64,000 nt of DNA. It comes from Noviherbaspirillum autotrophicum (GTDB lineage Bacteria; Pseudomonadota; Gammaproteobacteria; Burkholderiales; Burkholderiaceae_D). The notes beneath the pieces were generated by a model. That model ran no database searches, was not told the origin of the DNA, and saw only the letters and a list, made by a program, of their open reading frames with translations. Within the stretch, counting starts at the first letter, position 1. Every line of letters begins with the position of its first letter. This document shows positions 55,123 to 64,000 of the stretch, piece after piece. The DNA lies in contig NZ_JWJG01000028.1 of NCBI RefSeq assembly GCF_000818395.1, forward strand, positions 3,975,051-4,039,050, written 5' to 3'. Position numbers and translations under genes: made by a program.

Positions 55123-56202
55123 TTAACTGAACAAGCGCAGGGCCCTGGTCGAACCGGCCGGGATAGTTGCTGCATCCATCTGCCTGTAGAACGCACTGAC
55201 CTGCTCGCCGATTTCGGCCAGTGTTGCTTCCGACAGCGCCTGGTTGCCGTCATCGACAACGGTGCCGTCAAGCCGAGCCGCAAGCATGCGAGCGCATGCG
55301 ATCATCGCGCCGAAGCCGTCACGCGCCGGCGCGACGCGCGGCACATCGAGCAGCAAGGTCAGACGCGACGTGATTTCCTCGGCCAGCGTGACATTGGTGG
55401 ATAGTGAAAACAGGATTCCGCCCTCCCCGTCTGGCATCACCAACCGGCCGTCAGGGCGAAGATCAAAACCTTGGCGCTCCAGCGCGCCCAACAACGTATT
55501 GATCGCCCATGCCGCACCGTTGGAATGGACATTGACGCTCAGTTGCGCATCATATTCAGTGACGAACTGATGCAGCGAGCGTGCCTTTTCCATCACCTCC
55601 GCCATGTCCGGCACATCGGGGTCGGCGTCCAATTCATCGGCGATCTGACGCAGACGCATGATCAGTTCCGAGTATTCGATTTCATTCAAGGCGCTGCTGC
55701 GATTCGCCAGCTGCACGCCGGCGCGCAATCCAGAATAAGCGCCACCGTGCGCAATCGGCTCCCAGTCGCCGTCGTCGCGCAGACCGATGAAATGAACTGG
55801 CTTGCTACCGACATGACGCAGCGCCTGCAGCTTCGGCAAAAGCTTTTCGCCGCGCACGGGCACGTCAAGCGATATCGGAATCACACAATCGATTAAGTCG
55901 TCCACCGGCAATTCGCGCTGAAAAACCCGCTTTGCTTGCGGTTCGGCACTCTCGGTCGGGGCCACCGGCTCGTCGTCCACTACGATGTCGGGTACGTCGA
56001 CTTCGGCCTCCAGCGTCGGCTCATGCCGGCCAATCCCCGGCTCCGAAAGCGCGTCGGAATTCATCAACACATCGTCATGGTCTGAAGAAAAGGCTCGCTG
56101 CACGCTTTTCTTCGCCTTGTATTCCTGCCACTTGTTATAAGTAATCACGGCGGCCACGATAGTGCCGCCAATTGCCATCAGGCTTACCTGGAGGTCGGTC
56201 AT
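55123..56202 (-). CDS. zipA: Cell-division protein ZipA (FtsZ-binding domain)
   Basis: A 359-residue protein of ZipA type, which ties FtsZ to the membrane. One N-terminal membrane helix (about residues 5-22) is followed by a charged linker (about 25-115, with acidic DVPDIVVDDEPV) and the C-terminal ZipA domain (about 215-350; SVNVHSNGAAWAINTLLGALERQGFDLRPDGRLVMPDGEGG). The extended domain begins earlier than in E. coli. Identification rests on the smc-zipA-ligA order and on the domain sequence; overall similarity to E. coli ZipA is weak, as usual in betaproteobacteria. Confidence 0.83.
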   Translation of the reverse strand: MTDLQVSLMAIGGTIVAAVITYNKWQEYKAKKSVQRAFSSDHDDVLMNSDALSEPGIGRHEPTLEAEVDVPDIVVDDEPVAPTESAEPQAKRVFQRELPVDDLIDCVIPISLDVPVRGEKLLPKLQALRHVGSKPVHFIGLRDDGDWEPIAHGGAYSGLRAGVQLANRSSALNEIEYSELIMRLRQIADELDADPDVPDMAEVMEKARSLHQFVTEYDAQLSVNVHSNGAAWAINTLLGALERQGFDLRPDGRLVMPDGEGGILFSLSTNVTLAEEITSRLTLLLDVPRVAPARDGFGAMIACARMLAARLDGTVVDDGNQALSEATLAEIGEQVSAFYRQMDAATIPAGSTRALRLFS

Positions 56203-56615
56203 GCCGCTTGCACCTTAGCGTAATGAATTGAAGCGCGCGTCGCGCAGGTTGAGGGAGAGCACGTGCATTGCAGCGCAGCTGATACAAAAATCATTTACAT
56301 CAATCCAATAAATTCTGCCAGGTATTCGTTTTCGACGAATGCCATCCCGCAAAAGGCGAGAGTTCGAGTAACGGCGAGCATAAAGTTAGCAAGTTGAACA
56401 GTCTTGGTCAATGGACAACAAATATTTCGATGCGTATTCCAAAAAAGAAAGTAATTCCGACGGACTTGATCATGTCGGAATCAGGGAAATCGGGCCGTTG
56501 ACCGTTATCAATACAACCACAATCATGCCGCTAATAAAATAACAACAAATCCAGAGGCGCCGCTGGAGTGCAGAAAACGAAACGTCTGTGAAACATTCTT
56601 TCGTATGGAGACCGC
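56203..56615. other. 413-base non-coding region between zipA (-) and a small gene (+)
   Basis: This stretch is rich in A and T (for example 56520-56555), unlike its surroundings, and interrupts the usual smc-zipA adjacency. It must contain the divergent promoters for zipA-ligA-galU-def and the small gene. It also holds an 8-bp inverted repeat at 56454-56481. I see no other gene or RNA in it. Confidence 0.6.
56454..56481. repeat. Inverted repeat in the zipA upstream region
   Basis: ATTCCGAC and GTCGGAAT are perfect 8-bp arms around a 12-base centre, 135 bases before the small gene's ATG. There is no T run, so an operator or leader hairpin is more likely than a terminator. Confidence 0.4.
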
Positions 56616-56987
56616 ATGAATTTCGATTATGGAGCAGGCGCAACACTGAATCGCGACGCTACCCGGCGCGACAACCCCACAGAAACCAACGCAAACCGAT
56701 CGAAAAGAAATCGCGATACAGCACCCATGAATAACTTATCCAGCACAAACATTCATACTAGCAAACCCAATTTGGACATTTCCAATACGAAAGAATTCAA
56801 ATTGCAGGAACTTGCCATGCTGTCACTTTCGCCGATCCTGCGTACGATTCATCATTGGTGGCTGCAACGCGCGGAACAGCATTACCTGATTTGTGCCGAC
56901 GTCGAACAGCAACGTGCGCGCGAAGCGCAAATGAACGTTGCGTATTATCAAAAGCGTGCCGCACTTGCCCGCTCTGCCCGTCTCTGA
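56616..56987 (+). CDS. Small protein of unknown function, inserted between zipA and smc
   Basis: I do not recognise this 123-residue protein. The first 65 residues are polar and look disordered, rich in Asn, Thr, Arg and Lys. The C-terminal half is helical (about 62-123: QELAMLSLSPILRTIHHWW, then AEQHYLICADVEQQRAREA and AYYQKRAALARSARL), with a tryptophan pair and one cysteine. The second part resembles a conserved helical domain more than random translation, so a shorter protein starting at the ATG at 56728 is possible. GGAG six bases before 56616 supports the long start. It is not membrane-bound. A weak hairpin at 57007-57031 follows. Confidence 0.6.
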   Translation: MNFDYGAGATLNRDATRRDNPTETNANRSKRNRDTAPMNNLSSTNIHTSKPNLDISNTKEFKLQELAMLSLSPILRTIHHWWLQRAEQHYLICADVEQQRAREAQMNVAYYQKRAALARSARL

Positions 56988-57006
56988 ACATCGTTTCACT
57001 TAAAGA

Positions 57007-57031
57007 AAGGCGTCCCTGATTGTGGCGCCTT
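57007..57031 (+). terminator. Weak hairpin after the small gene
   Basis: AAGGCG and CGCCTT pair around 13 bases, followed only by TCCCTT. It may be a weak terminator between the small gene and convergent smc. Confidence 0.35.
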
Positions 57032-57055
57032 CCCTTATCCTCATTCAACCTCTCG

Positions 57056-60000
57056 TCACGCAACCTGAGCTTCGGTTGCAAAATTCGCTGCCGCTTCCAT
57101 ATCCACCGCGACAATGCGCGAAACGCCCTGCTCCTGCATCGTCACTCCAATCAACTGTTGTGCCATTTCCATAGCAATCTTGTTGTGTGAAATGAACAGG
57201 AATTGAGTTTGCGACGACATGCGCTTGACCATGTTGCAGAAACGTTCAGTGTTTGCATCGTCGAGCGGAGCGTCCACCTCGTCCAGCAGGCAAAATGGTG
57301 CGGGATTAAGCTGAAACATCGAGAACACCAGCGCCGTCGCAGTCAATGCTTTTTCTCCGCCTGACAGCAGGTGAATCGTTGCGTTTTTCTTTCCGGGCGG
57401 CTGTGCCATTACCTGCACCCCCGAATCAAGAATTTCTTCGCCAGTCATGATCAGCTTTGCATTGCCGCCGCCAAACAGTACCGGGAACAATTCGCCAAAA
57501 TGTTTGTTGACCTTGTCAAAGGTATCCTGCAGCAATTCGCGTGTTTCCTTGTCGATTCTGTTGATCGCATCTTCCAACGTGCAGATCGCCTCGGTCAGAT
57601 CGGCATGCTGCGCATCGAGGAAATTTTTGCGTTCGCGGGCCTGCGCCAATTCTTCCAGCGCGGCGAGATTGACGGCGCCTAAGGCCGCAATGGCGTTGGT
57701 CAGGCGCGTCACCTCGCCCTGCAGATAAGACGGTTTCATATCGCTATTCAACTTCTCCGCAAGAGCCGCTTCGTCCGCCTGCACCTCGAGGAGTTGCTGC
57801 GCATATTGTTCCTGATTCAGGCGCGCTGCTTGTTCCTTCAGCTGCAACTCCATGATCCGGTCGCGCTGCGGCTGCAAGCTGCGTTCGGCTTGCATGCGCG
57901 CTTCTTCCGTGTGGCGCAGCTTTTGGGTTAACTGGTCGAGTTCATGGCGGGCGTCCGCCAATGCACGCTCCTGTTCGGAGCGCTTTTCCAGGAGGGTCTG
58001 CAGACCGGCCTGCGCTGCCTGATCATCCAGACTTTCCAGTTCCAGATGTCCCTGCTGCATGCTTGCAAACAATTGTGTCGATTGCTCGGACGCGGTGGCA
58101 ATACTGCGCTTCAATTCCTCGATCTTGTTGCGATGGGATTTTTCGGCGAATTCGGCTTCTTGGGCGCCACGTTCCAGTTCGCGCAGGCGCTGACGCGCGT
58201 CATTGAGCTGCTGCTCCTTCGTCAGATAGTCGGTCTGGCCATTTTCATGCCTTTCCTGCAACTCTGCCAGCTCGATGTCGAGCTGTTCGAACTTAGCCTC
58301 GGATTCCGCCTTGACTTGTTGCTGCTCCGCCTCCTGCGCAGCAATCTCCGCAAGATCTGTCTCAATCTGTGTGCTGCGCTGGTTGAAGCGCTCCTGCACT
58401 TCGGAGAGTTTCATCACTTCCAGCTGCAAGCTGTGCGCGGTCTGCGTCAAGCCGGTAACACGCTGGCGCAGCTCCTGCAGGCGCTGCATTGCCTGCGACA
58501 ATGCCGCTTCCGTGCGCATGGCGCGGGACTTTGCTTCGTCAGCCAGCATCTGCTGCGCGCGCAATTGCTTAGTAATATTTTCGATTTCCTGTTGGCGCGC
58601 CAGCATGCCATCCTGCTCCGAGTCCGAAGCGTAGAAGCGCACACTTGATTTCTCGATCAAATGCCCTTGGCGCGTGACGAAACAACCGCCCGGCGGCAGC
58701 TTGGCGCGATCAACAAATGCCGAGTTGACGTCGTCGGCGACGAACACGTTGTGCAACCAGTCTTGCAGCAGCACACGCAGGCCGGGTTCATTCAGGTGCA
58801 ACAGATTCAGGAACGGCTTCAACCCGGATGGCCCATCGGCGTAAACCGCGCCACCCATAGCGTTTGGCGTAAACAGCGCAAGCTTGGCCGGCGGCGTATC
58901 GTTGAAGAATGCCTTGGCCCAGTCGAGATTGGACACCTCCAGTGCAGATGTGCGTTCCCGCAGAACGGATTCCAGTGCAGTTTCCCAGCCCTGGTCGATA
59001 TGCAGCTTCTGCCACAGGCGGGGCAGCTCGCTGAGTTCATGCTTCTTGAGCCAGGGCTGCACCTTGCCCTGGGTTTGCACATTTTCCTGCAGCTGCTTCA
59101 ATGCAGTCAGGCGCGCATCAAGCTGCGCATTATTTGCAGTTTCAGTATTCAGCTGGGCCTGAGCGGCGCGACGCTCCTCTTCCAGCTTCGGCTGCATCTC
59201 CTGCGCGGCCTCCAGCTGTTCACGCGCCTCTTCCAATGCAGCCTGCTTTTCTTCGAGCTGCATTTTCAGGTTGGTTAAATGCGCGGTATCCGGCATCGCC
59301 ATGCCATTCTTTTCCTGCGACAGGCGCTCGCGGCGCGATGCCAGATTAGCGAGGATGCCGGATGCATTGCGCTGGTGCGCAGATTCCAACTCGATCTGTT
59401 GCTGGACCTGCATGATCTTGCCGCGCGACTCGGTTGCCTTCAGCTGCGCCTCGCGCCATGCCTGTTCGAGTGCCGGCAGGTTGTCGTTCTGATTCTGGGC
59501 GGCCTGCTGCGCCTGCTCGACGCGCATGGCATGCTCTTCGAGGCGCATCTCGGCGTCGGCCAGCTCGTCCTGAAATTGCTGCCCCTGGCGCTGCCACTGG
59601 TCGCGTTGCGCCGTAAGCGAATTGAGCTGGGCCTGCAGCCGGTTGCGCGACTCGATCACGAACTTGATCTGCGCCTCGAGGCTGCCAATCTCGGAATTGG
59701 TCTGGTACAGGTGACCTTGCGCCTGGTGCATGCGGTCACCGGCTGCATAGTGCGCCTGACGCATGTGCTCGAGTTCAGTTTCGACATGGCGCAGCTTCGC
59801 AGTTTGCTCTTCCAGATCGAGTTGCGCCTTTTCGATATCGCGGAAAAATTTCTCCTGCTCGGCCTTCGCTTCGTTCTTGCGCAATAGCCACAACAGCTTT
59901 TGTTTTTCGTCTTGGTCGGCCTGCAGTTCGTGGAATTTCTGTGCGACCGCCGCCTGCACTTCCAGCTTTTCGAAATTGGTATTCAGTTCGCGCAGGATGT

Positions 60001-60586
60001 CTTCGACCCGGGTCAGGTTTTCGCGCGTATCGTGCAGCCGGTTTTCAGTTTCGCGGCGACGCTCCTTGTACTTGGACACGCCGGCAGCTTCTTCCAGGAA
60101 AATCCGCAGGTCTTCCGGGCGCGCTTCGATGATGCGCGAAATCATGCCTTGACCGATGATCGCATAAGCGCGCGGCCCCAGGCCGGTGCCGAGAAAGATG
60201 TCCTGGATATCCCGGCGGCGAACCGCCTGGTTGTTGATGTAGTAACTTGATGTGCCGTCGCGCGTCAGTACGCGCTTGACCGCGATTTCCGCATACTGGC
60301 TCCATTGGCCGGCGGCGCGGCCGTCGCTATTGTCGAACACCAGCTCGACCGAGGCGCGCCCGGCCGGCTTGCGGGCGGTGGAACCATTGAAGATCACGTC
60401 CTGCATCGATTCGCCGCGCAACTCGGACGCCTTCGACTCCCCCAACACCCAGCGCACCGCGTCCATGATGTTGGATTTGCCGCAGCCATTCGGCCCCACC
60501 ACACCCACCAGCTGGCCCGGGACCTGGAAATTAGTAGGATCCACAAAAGACTTGAATCCCGATAATTTGATGGAATTTAGACGCAC
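57056..60586 (-). CDS. smc: Chromosome partition protein SMC
   Basis: SMC is the condensin ATPase that compacts and helps separate chromosomes. The 1176-residue protein has Walker A GPNGCGKS (31-38) at the N-terminus, long coiled coils (about 165-500 and 665-1000), a hinge (about 515-650, with SALEVSNLDWAKAF and AVYADGPSGLKPF), and the C-terminal ATPase half with the signature LLSGGEKALTATALVFSMF and Walker B FCLLDEVDAPLDDAN. No mukB-type gene is present. It probably has its own promoter in the 186-base gap divergent from dapC. Confidence 0.97.
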   Translation of the reverse strand: MRLNSIKLSGFKSFVDPTNFQVPGQLVGVVGPNGCGKSNIMDAVRWVLGESKASELRGESMQDVIFNGSTARKPAGRASVELVFDNSDGRAAGQWSQYAEIAVKRVLTRDGTSSYYINNQAVRRRDIQDIFLGTGLGPRAYAIIGQGMISRIIEARPEDLRIFLEEAAGVSKYKERRRETENRLHDTRENLTRVEDILRELNTNFEKLEVQAAVAQKFHELQADQDEKQKLLWLLRKNEAKAEQEKFFRDIEKAQLDLEEQTAKLRHVETELEHMRQAHYAAGDRMHQAQGHLYQTNSEIGSLEAQIKFVIESRNRLQAQLNSLTAQRDQWQRQGQQFQDELADAEMRLEEHAMRVEQAQQAAQNQNDNLPALEQAWREAQLKATESRGKIMQVQQQIELESAHQRNASGILANLASRRERLSQEKNGMAMPDTAHLTNLKMQLEEKQAALEEAREQLEAAQEMQPKLEEERRAAQAQLNTETANNAQLDARLTALKQLQENVQTQGKVQPWLKKHELSELPRLWQKLHIDQGWETALESVLRERTSALEVSNLDWAKAFFNDTPPAKLALFTPNAMGGAVYADGPSGLKPFLNLLHLNEPGLRVLLQDWLHNVFVADDVNSAFVDRAKLPPGGCFVTRQGHLIEKSSVRFYASDSEQDGMLARQQEIENITKQLRAQQMLADEAKSRAMRTEAALSQAMQRLQELRQRVTGLTQTAHSLQLEVMKLSEVQERFNQRSTQIETDLAEIAAQEAEQQQVKAESEAKFEQLDIELAELQERHENGQTDYLTKEQQLNDARQRLRELERGAQEAEFAEKSHRNKIEELKRSIATASEQSTQLFASMQQGHLELESLDDQAAQAGLQTLLEKRSEQERALADARHELDQLTQKLRHTEEARMQAERSLQPQRDRIMELQLKEQAARLNQEQYAQQLLEVQADEAALAEKLNSDMKPSYLQGEVTRLTNAIAALGAVNLAALEELAQARERKNFLDAQHADLTEAICTLEDAINRIDKETRELLQDTFDKVNKHFGELFPVLFGGGNAKLIMTGEEILDSGVQVMAQPPGKKNATIHLLSGGEKALTATALVFSMFQLNPAPFCLLDEVDAPLDDANTERFCNMVKRMSSQTQFLFISHNKIAMEMAQQLIGVTMQEQGVSRIVAVDMEAAANFATEAQVA

Positions 60587-60772
60587 GTTATCGACTGTTC
60601 TACACTAAAGTAAGCATGCAACGGCCTTCGCCGCGCGAAAGGGCCTTATCATAACATTTCAAGTCTACGGTTCATTACTTTCAGCTCAGTAATCACGGGC
60701 AGATGGCATGAACGGTATAATGCCGCCTTTAGCGTTTTTGCATTCCGATCCACTCCCTCCGCGTCCGTCCAA

Positions 60773-61978
60773 GTGAATCCGCTCCTCGACAAGCTTCAAC
60801 CCTATCCTTTCGAAAAGCTGCGGCTTTTGTTTTCCGGTATCACGCCAAATTCCGCCTATTCCCCGATCAGTCTCGGCATCGGCGAACCCAAGCATCCGAC
60901 GCCGCCATTTATTCAAAAAGCGATAGCGGACAATTTGGGCGGACTAGCCAACTATCCGGCAACGGCCGGCTCCGATGCGTTGCGCGCCGCGGTTGCCGGC
61001 TGGCTGGAGCGGCGCTACGGTTTACCTCCATTTAACCCCGCGACGCAAATCCTGCCCGTTAACGGTTCCCGCGAAGCCTTGTTTGCGCTGGCACAAGCTG
61101 TAATTGATCCGAGCCGGGGTGACGCACTCGTGATGTGCCCGAATCCGTTCTATCAGATCTATGAAGGCGCCGCCTACCTGGCCGGCGCCCAGCCATATTT
61201 CGTCAATTCCGATCCGGGCCTCAACTTTGCACCGGACTATAAGAGCGTGCCTGCCGACGTGTGGCCACGCGTGCAGTTGCTTTATCTTTGCTCCCCAGGC
61301 AATCCGACCGGCGCCGTGCTGACGCTCGAAAACTGGAAGGAATTGTTTGAATTGTCCGATCGCTACGGCTTTGTGATCGCCGCCGACGAATGCTATTCCG
61401 AGATTTACTTCAAGGAAGACGCTCCGCTGGGCGGACTGGAAGCGGCACACAAGTTGGGCAGAACCGGCTATCCGCGCCTGATCGCTTTCTCCAGCCTGTC
61501 CAAGCGCTCCAACGTGCCGGGCATGCGCTCCGGCTTCGTCGCTGGCGACGCGGAAGTCATGAAGAAATTCCTGCTGTACCGCACCTATCATGGTGGCGCG
61601 ATGAGCCCGCCGATCCAGGCCGCGTCCGTGGCAGCGTGGAACGACGAGCAGCACGTCGAGGAAAACCGCGCCAAATACATCGCCAAATTCAAACAGATCA
61701 CGCCGATGCTGCAGGAAGCGCTTGACGTGCAGCTGCCCGACGCCGGTTTTTACCTGTGGGCGAAGGTCGACAAGCGCGTTGCCATTTCAGACACGGAATT
61801 CGCGAAGCGCCTCTATGCCGAATATAATGTGACCGTATTGCCGGGAAGCTATCTTGCGCGCGAAGCGCATGGCATCAACCCCGGCCAGAACCGTATCCGC
61901 ATGGCATTGGTGGCTGAAGTGGAAGAATGCCTGGAAGCCGCCGGCCGCATCGTCGAATTCGCCAAGAAATTATCGTAA
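60773..61978 (+). CDS. dapC: Succinyldiaminopimelate aminotransferase
   Basis: DapC transfers an amino group to N-succinyl-2-amino-6-ketopimelate in lysine and diaminopimelate synthesis. The 401-residue fold type I PLP enzyme has [35 protein letters not shown] and the PLP lysine Lys244 in [16 protein letters not shown]. The start is a GTG at 60773, the only sensible start before the conserved [17 protein letters not shown] opening. It lies 23 bases before dapD, the preceding enzyme of the same pathway. Confidence 0.93.
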   Translation: MNPLLDKLQPYPFEKLRLLFSGITPNSAYSPISLGIGEPKHPTPPFIQKAIADNLGGLANYPATAGSDALRAAVAGWLERRYGLPPFNPATQILPVNGSREALFALAQAVIDPSRGDALVMCPNPFYQIYEGAAYLAGAQPYFVNSDPGLNFAPDYKSVPADVWPRVQLLYLCSPGNPTGAVLTLENWKELFELSDRYGFVIAADECYSEIYFKEDAPLGGLEAAHKLGRTGYPRLIAFSSLSKRSNVPGMRSGFVAGDAEVMKKFLLYRTYHGGAMSPPIQAASVAAWNDEQHVEENRAKYIAKFKQITPMLQEALDVQLPDAGFYLWAKVDKRVAISDTEFAKRLYAEYNVTVLPGSYLAREAHGINPGQNRIRMALVAEVEECLEAAGRIVEFAKKLS

Positions 61979-62001
61979 TCCACCAACTTCAGAGCATTCA
62001 G

Positions 62002-62829
62002 ATGACTCAACAACTCCAACAAATTATTGACCAGGCATGGGAAGACCGTGCCAATTTTTCGCCCAAGTCCGCCCCGGCAGAAGTGCGTGATGCGGTAGCA
62101 CACGTGCTGGCCCAGCTCGATGCCGGCACGCTGCGCGTGGCGCAAAAAGATGGCGGCAACTGGACCGTCAACCAATGGGTCAAGAAGGCCGTGCTGCTGT
62201 CGTTCCGCCTGGAAGACAACGCGCCGATGCCGGCCGGCGGCAGCATGCAGTTCTACGACAAGGTGCCGACCAAGTTCGCCAGCTACACTGCCGAAGACTT
62301 CGCCAAGGGCGGCTTTCGCGTGGTGCCGCCGGCAGTGGCCCGGCGCGGCAGCTTCATCGCCAAGAACGTGGTGCTGATGCCGTCCTACGTGAACATCGGC
62401 GCCTACGTCGACGAAGGCACAATGGTCGACACCTGGGCCACCGTCGGCTCCTGCGCGCAGATCGGCAAGAACGTGCACCTGTCCGGCGGCGTCGGTATCG
62501 GCGGCGTGCTGGAACCGATGCAGGCCAATCCGACCATCATCGAAGACAACTGCTTCATCGGTGCCCGTTCCGAAATCGTGGAAGGCGTGATCGTCGAAGA
62601 GAACTCGGTGATCTCGATGGGCGTATATATCGGCCAGTCGACAAAAATCTACGATCGCGCCACCGGCGAAGTCAGCTATGGCCGTATTCCGGCCGGCTCG
62701 GTCGTCGTGTCGGGCAGCCTGCCTTCCGCCGACGGCAAGTACAGTCTGTACTGTGCGGTAATCGTCAAGCGCGTCGATGCCAAGACGCGCGCCAAGACCG
62801 GCATCAACGAACTGCTGCGCGAAGCGTAA
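62002..62829 (+). CDS. dapD: Tetrahydrodipicolinate N-succinyltransferase
   Basis: DapD succinylates tetrahydrodipicolinate, the step before DapC. The 275 residues match E. coli (274). The N-terminal helical part is followed by [51 protein letters not shown] and left-handed beta-helix hexapeptide repeats, with the conserved [25 protein letters not shown] segment. The ATG at 62002 follows the dapC stop by 23 bases; the open frame that starts inside dapC is not the real start. dapE is probably just outside the window, after pilU. Confidence 0.96.
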   Translation: MTQQLQQIIDQAWEDRANFSPKSAPAEVRDAVAHVLAQLDAGTLRVAQKDGGNWTVNQWVKKAVLLSFRLEDNAPMPAGGSMQFYDKVPTKFASYTAEDFAKGGFRVVPPAVARRGSFIAKNVVLMPSYVNIGAYVDEGTMVDTWATVGSCAQIGKNVHLSGGVGIGGVLEPMQANPTIIEDNCFIGARSEIVEGVIVEENSVISMGVYIGQSTKIYDRATGEVSYGRIPAGSVVVSGSLPSADGKYSLYCAVIVKRVDAKTRAKTGINELLREA

Positions 62830-62856
62830 GCTGTTCGCGTTATGGGCCCTGCCCCA

Positions 62857-62881
62857 CTTCACGCCCCCGCGGGGCGTGAAG
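62857..62881. repeat. Perfect inverted repeat between dapD and the PilU-type gene
   Basis: CTTCACGCCCC and GGGGCGTGAAG are 11-bp perfect arms separated by three bases, 27 bases after the dapD stop. There is no T run, so it may be a Rho-independent-like pause, an mRNA-stabilising hairpin or a genome-wide repeat. Confidence 0.55.
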
Positions 62882-62949
62882 CGATGAGTCAAGAAACCCC
62901 ACCGTCGCCCCGCCTTCCTGAGAAGGACGCTTTTACGTAGGAGAGCATC

Positions 62950-64000
62950 ATGGCAATGGACCGTCTGTTCCAGCTGATGAAGGATAAAAAGGCATCGGAT
63001 CTGTTCATGGCCGTGAACTCGCCGGTCCACATCAAGATCAACGGCCATCTGCTCCCCGTCAACCAGCAGAAGATGGACAACGCAACCATCAAAAACCTGC
63101 TGTCTGAAGTCGCTTCCGAATCACAGCTGCAGATACTGGAAACGCACAACGAGCTCAACATGGGCATCCCGGTTCCGGGGGTTGGCAGCTTCCGCTTGTC
63201 GGCATTCCGCCAGCGCGGTTCCGTATCTGCCGTATTTCGCTACATTCCCGGTGATATTCCGCGCCTGGCCGACCTCAACCTGCCGCCAGTACTGGCCGAG
63301 GTCATCATGGAAAAGCGCGGCCTGGTTCTGGTCGTGGGCGCGACGGGTTCCGGCAAATCGACCACGATCGCGGCCATGCTCGACCATCGCAATGCGAGCA
63401 AGACCGGTCACATCCTGACGCTGGAAGATCCGATCGAATTCCTGTTCACCAACAAAAAATCGATCGTGAACCAGCGCGAAATCGGGACCGATGCGGAAAG
63501 CCTGCAGATCGCGCTGAAAAATGCGCTGCGTCAGGCGCCGGACTGCATCCTGATTGGCGAGATCCGCGACAAGGAAACCATGAGTGCCGCGCTGGCCTAT
63601 GCGCAGTCCGGCCACCTCGTCGTCGCCACGCTGCATGCGAACAACAGCTACCAGGCGCTCAATCGCATCATCAATTTCTATCCGATCGAAACCCGTACCT
63701 CGCTCCTGCCCGATCTCGCCGCGACCATCAAGGCGGTGATTTCGCAGCGCCTGGTGCAAACGAAGGATGGCGCCCGACGCGCAGCGATTGAAGTGCTGCT
63801 GAATACGCGCCATGTGGCCGAACTGATCGAGCAAGGCGATATCTCTCAGATCAAGGAAGCGATCGAGAAGAGCATGGCGCCCGGATCGCAGACTTTCGAA
63901 CAGGCGCTGATGCAACTGATCCAGGACGATGTCGTCACGCAGGAAGAAGCCCTCGCCAACGCCGACTCGGCGAGCAACCTGTACTGGCTGATCAACAATG
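62950..64000 (+). CDS. pilU: PilT/PilU-type pilus retraction ATPase, 3' end cut by the window
   Basis: A cytoplasmic secretion-type hexameric ATPase of the type IV pilus retraction group. The 350 codons visible have Walker A GATGSGKST (130-138), the Asp box TLEDPIEF, Walker B CILIGEIRD and the His box SGHLVVATLHANN. The N-terminal PAS-like domain opens MAMDRLFQLMKDKKASDLFMAVNSPVHIKING. The stop is outside the window. The ATG at 62950 follows AGGAG by six bases. The opening and the company of dapD fit PilU better than PilT, whose gene is usually paired with it; the assignment is likely, not certain. Confidence 0.88.
   Translation, partial: MAMDRLFQLMKDKKASDLFMAVNSPVHIKINGHLLPVNQQKMDNATIKNLLSEVASESQLQILETHNELNMGIPVPGVGSFRLSAFRQRGSVSAVFRYIPGDIPRLADLNLPPVLAEVIMEKRGLVLVVGATGSGKSTTIAAMLDHRNASKTGHILTLEDPIEFLFTNKKSIVNQREIGTDAESLQIALKNALRQAPDCILIGEIRDKETMSAALAYAQSGHLVVATLHANNSYQALNRIINFYPIETRTSLLPDLAATIKAVISQRLVQTKDGARRAAIEVLLNTRHVAELIEQGDISQIKEAIEKSMAPGSQTFEQALMQLIQDDVVTQEEALANADSASNLYWLINN

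Overview
The window reads as a continuous stretch of chromosome from a GC-rich betaproteobacterium of the order Burkholderiales, most likely family Oxalobacteraceae (the Herbaspirillum / Herminiimonas / Noviherbaspirillum neighbourhood). That placement is inferred from gene order (smc-zipA-ligA, dapC-dapD-pilU, nadB facing nadC-nadA, smpB facing ratA-rnfH, and the rpsB-to-rnhB block) and from the look of the proteins; no search was run. I see no rRNA, tRNA, phage, insertion sequence or CRISPR array. Almost everything is core metabolism and cell-envelope biology.

Layout. 1-5.3 kb (+): a truncated MHS-type transporter, purT, and a membrane GGDEF/EAL protein coupled to purT. 5.3-12.4 kb: a penicillin-acylase-family protein (-), then the NAD biosynthesis genes nadB (+) and nadC-nadA (-), and an unknown protein. 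12.5-18.1 kb: the ABC-F protein YbiT, an aldose-1-epimerase-like protein, an LD-carboxypeptidase and two alpha/beta hydrolases. 18.3-24.1 kb (-): guaB, a GAF-GGDEF diguanylate cyclase, guaA, queE, queD and tadA packed head to tail. 24.2-31.6 kb: a DUF4124 protein, ratA-rnfH facing smpB, the nfeD/SPFH pair, ppsA facing its regulator ppsR, and a small membrane protein. 31.6-47.2 kb (-): one long conserved block, in transcription order rpsB, tsf, pyrH, frr, uppS, cdsA, dxr, rseP, bamA, skp, lpxD, fabZ, lpxA, lpxB, rnhB and a SpoU-type RNA methyltransferase. It links translation factors, isoprenoid and phospholipid precursors, outer-membrane assembly and lipid A synthesis. 47.4-51.6 kb (+): map, glnD and a pseudouridine synthase. 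51.6-60.6 kb (-): def, galU, ligA, zipA, a non-coding gap with one small unknown gene, and smc. 60.8-64 kb (+): dapC, dapD and a PilU-type ATPase cut by the window end.

Themes. Many neighbours overlap by 1 or 4 bases (TAATG or ATGA), so translational coupling is common. The observation I rate highest is that both c-di-GMP enzymes in the window are tied to purine-synthesis genes: a diguanylate cyclase lies between guaB and guaA, and a GGDEF/EAL protein overlaps purT. This suggests, without proving it, that c-di-GMP turnover is wired to GTP supply. Other points worth checking are a 16-bp palindrome in place of a Shine-Dalgarno sequence before purT, a structured rpsB leader plus an rpsB-tsf attenuator-like hairpin, a possible orphan small RNA between two hairpins downstream of ppsA, and a small unknown gene inserted between zipA and smc.
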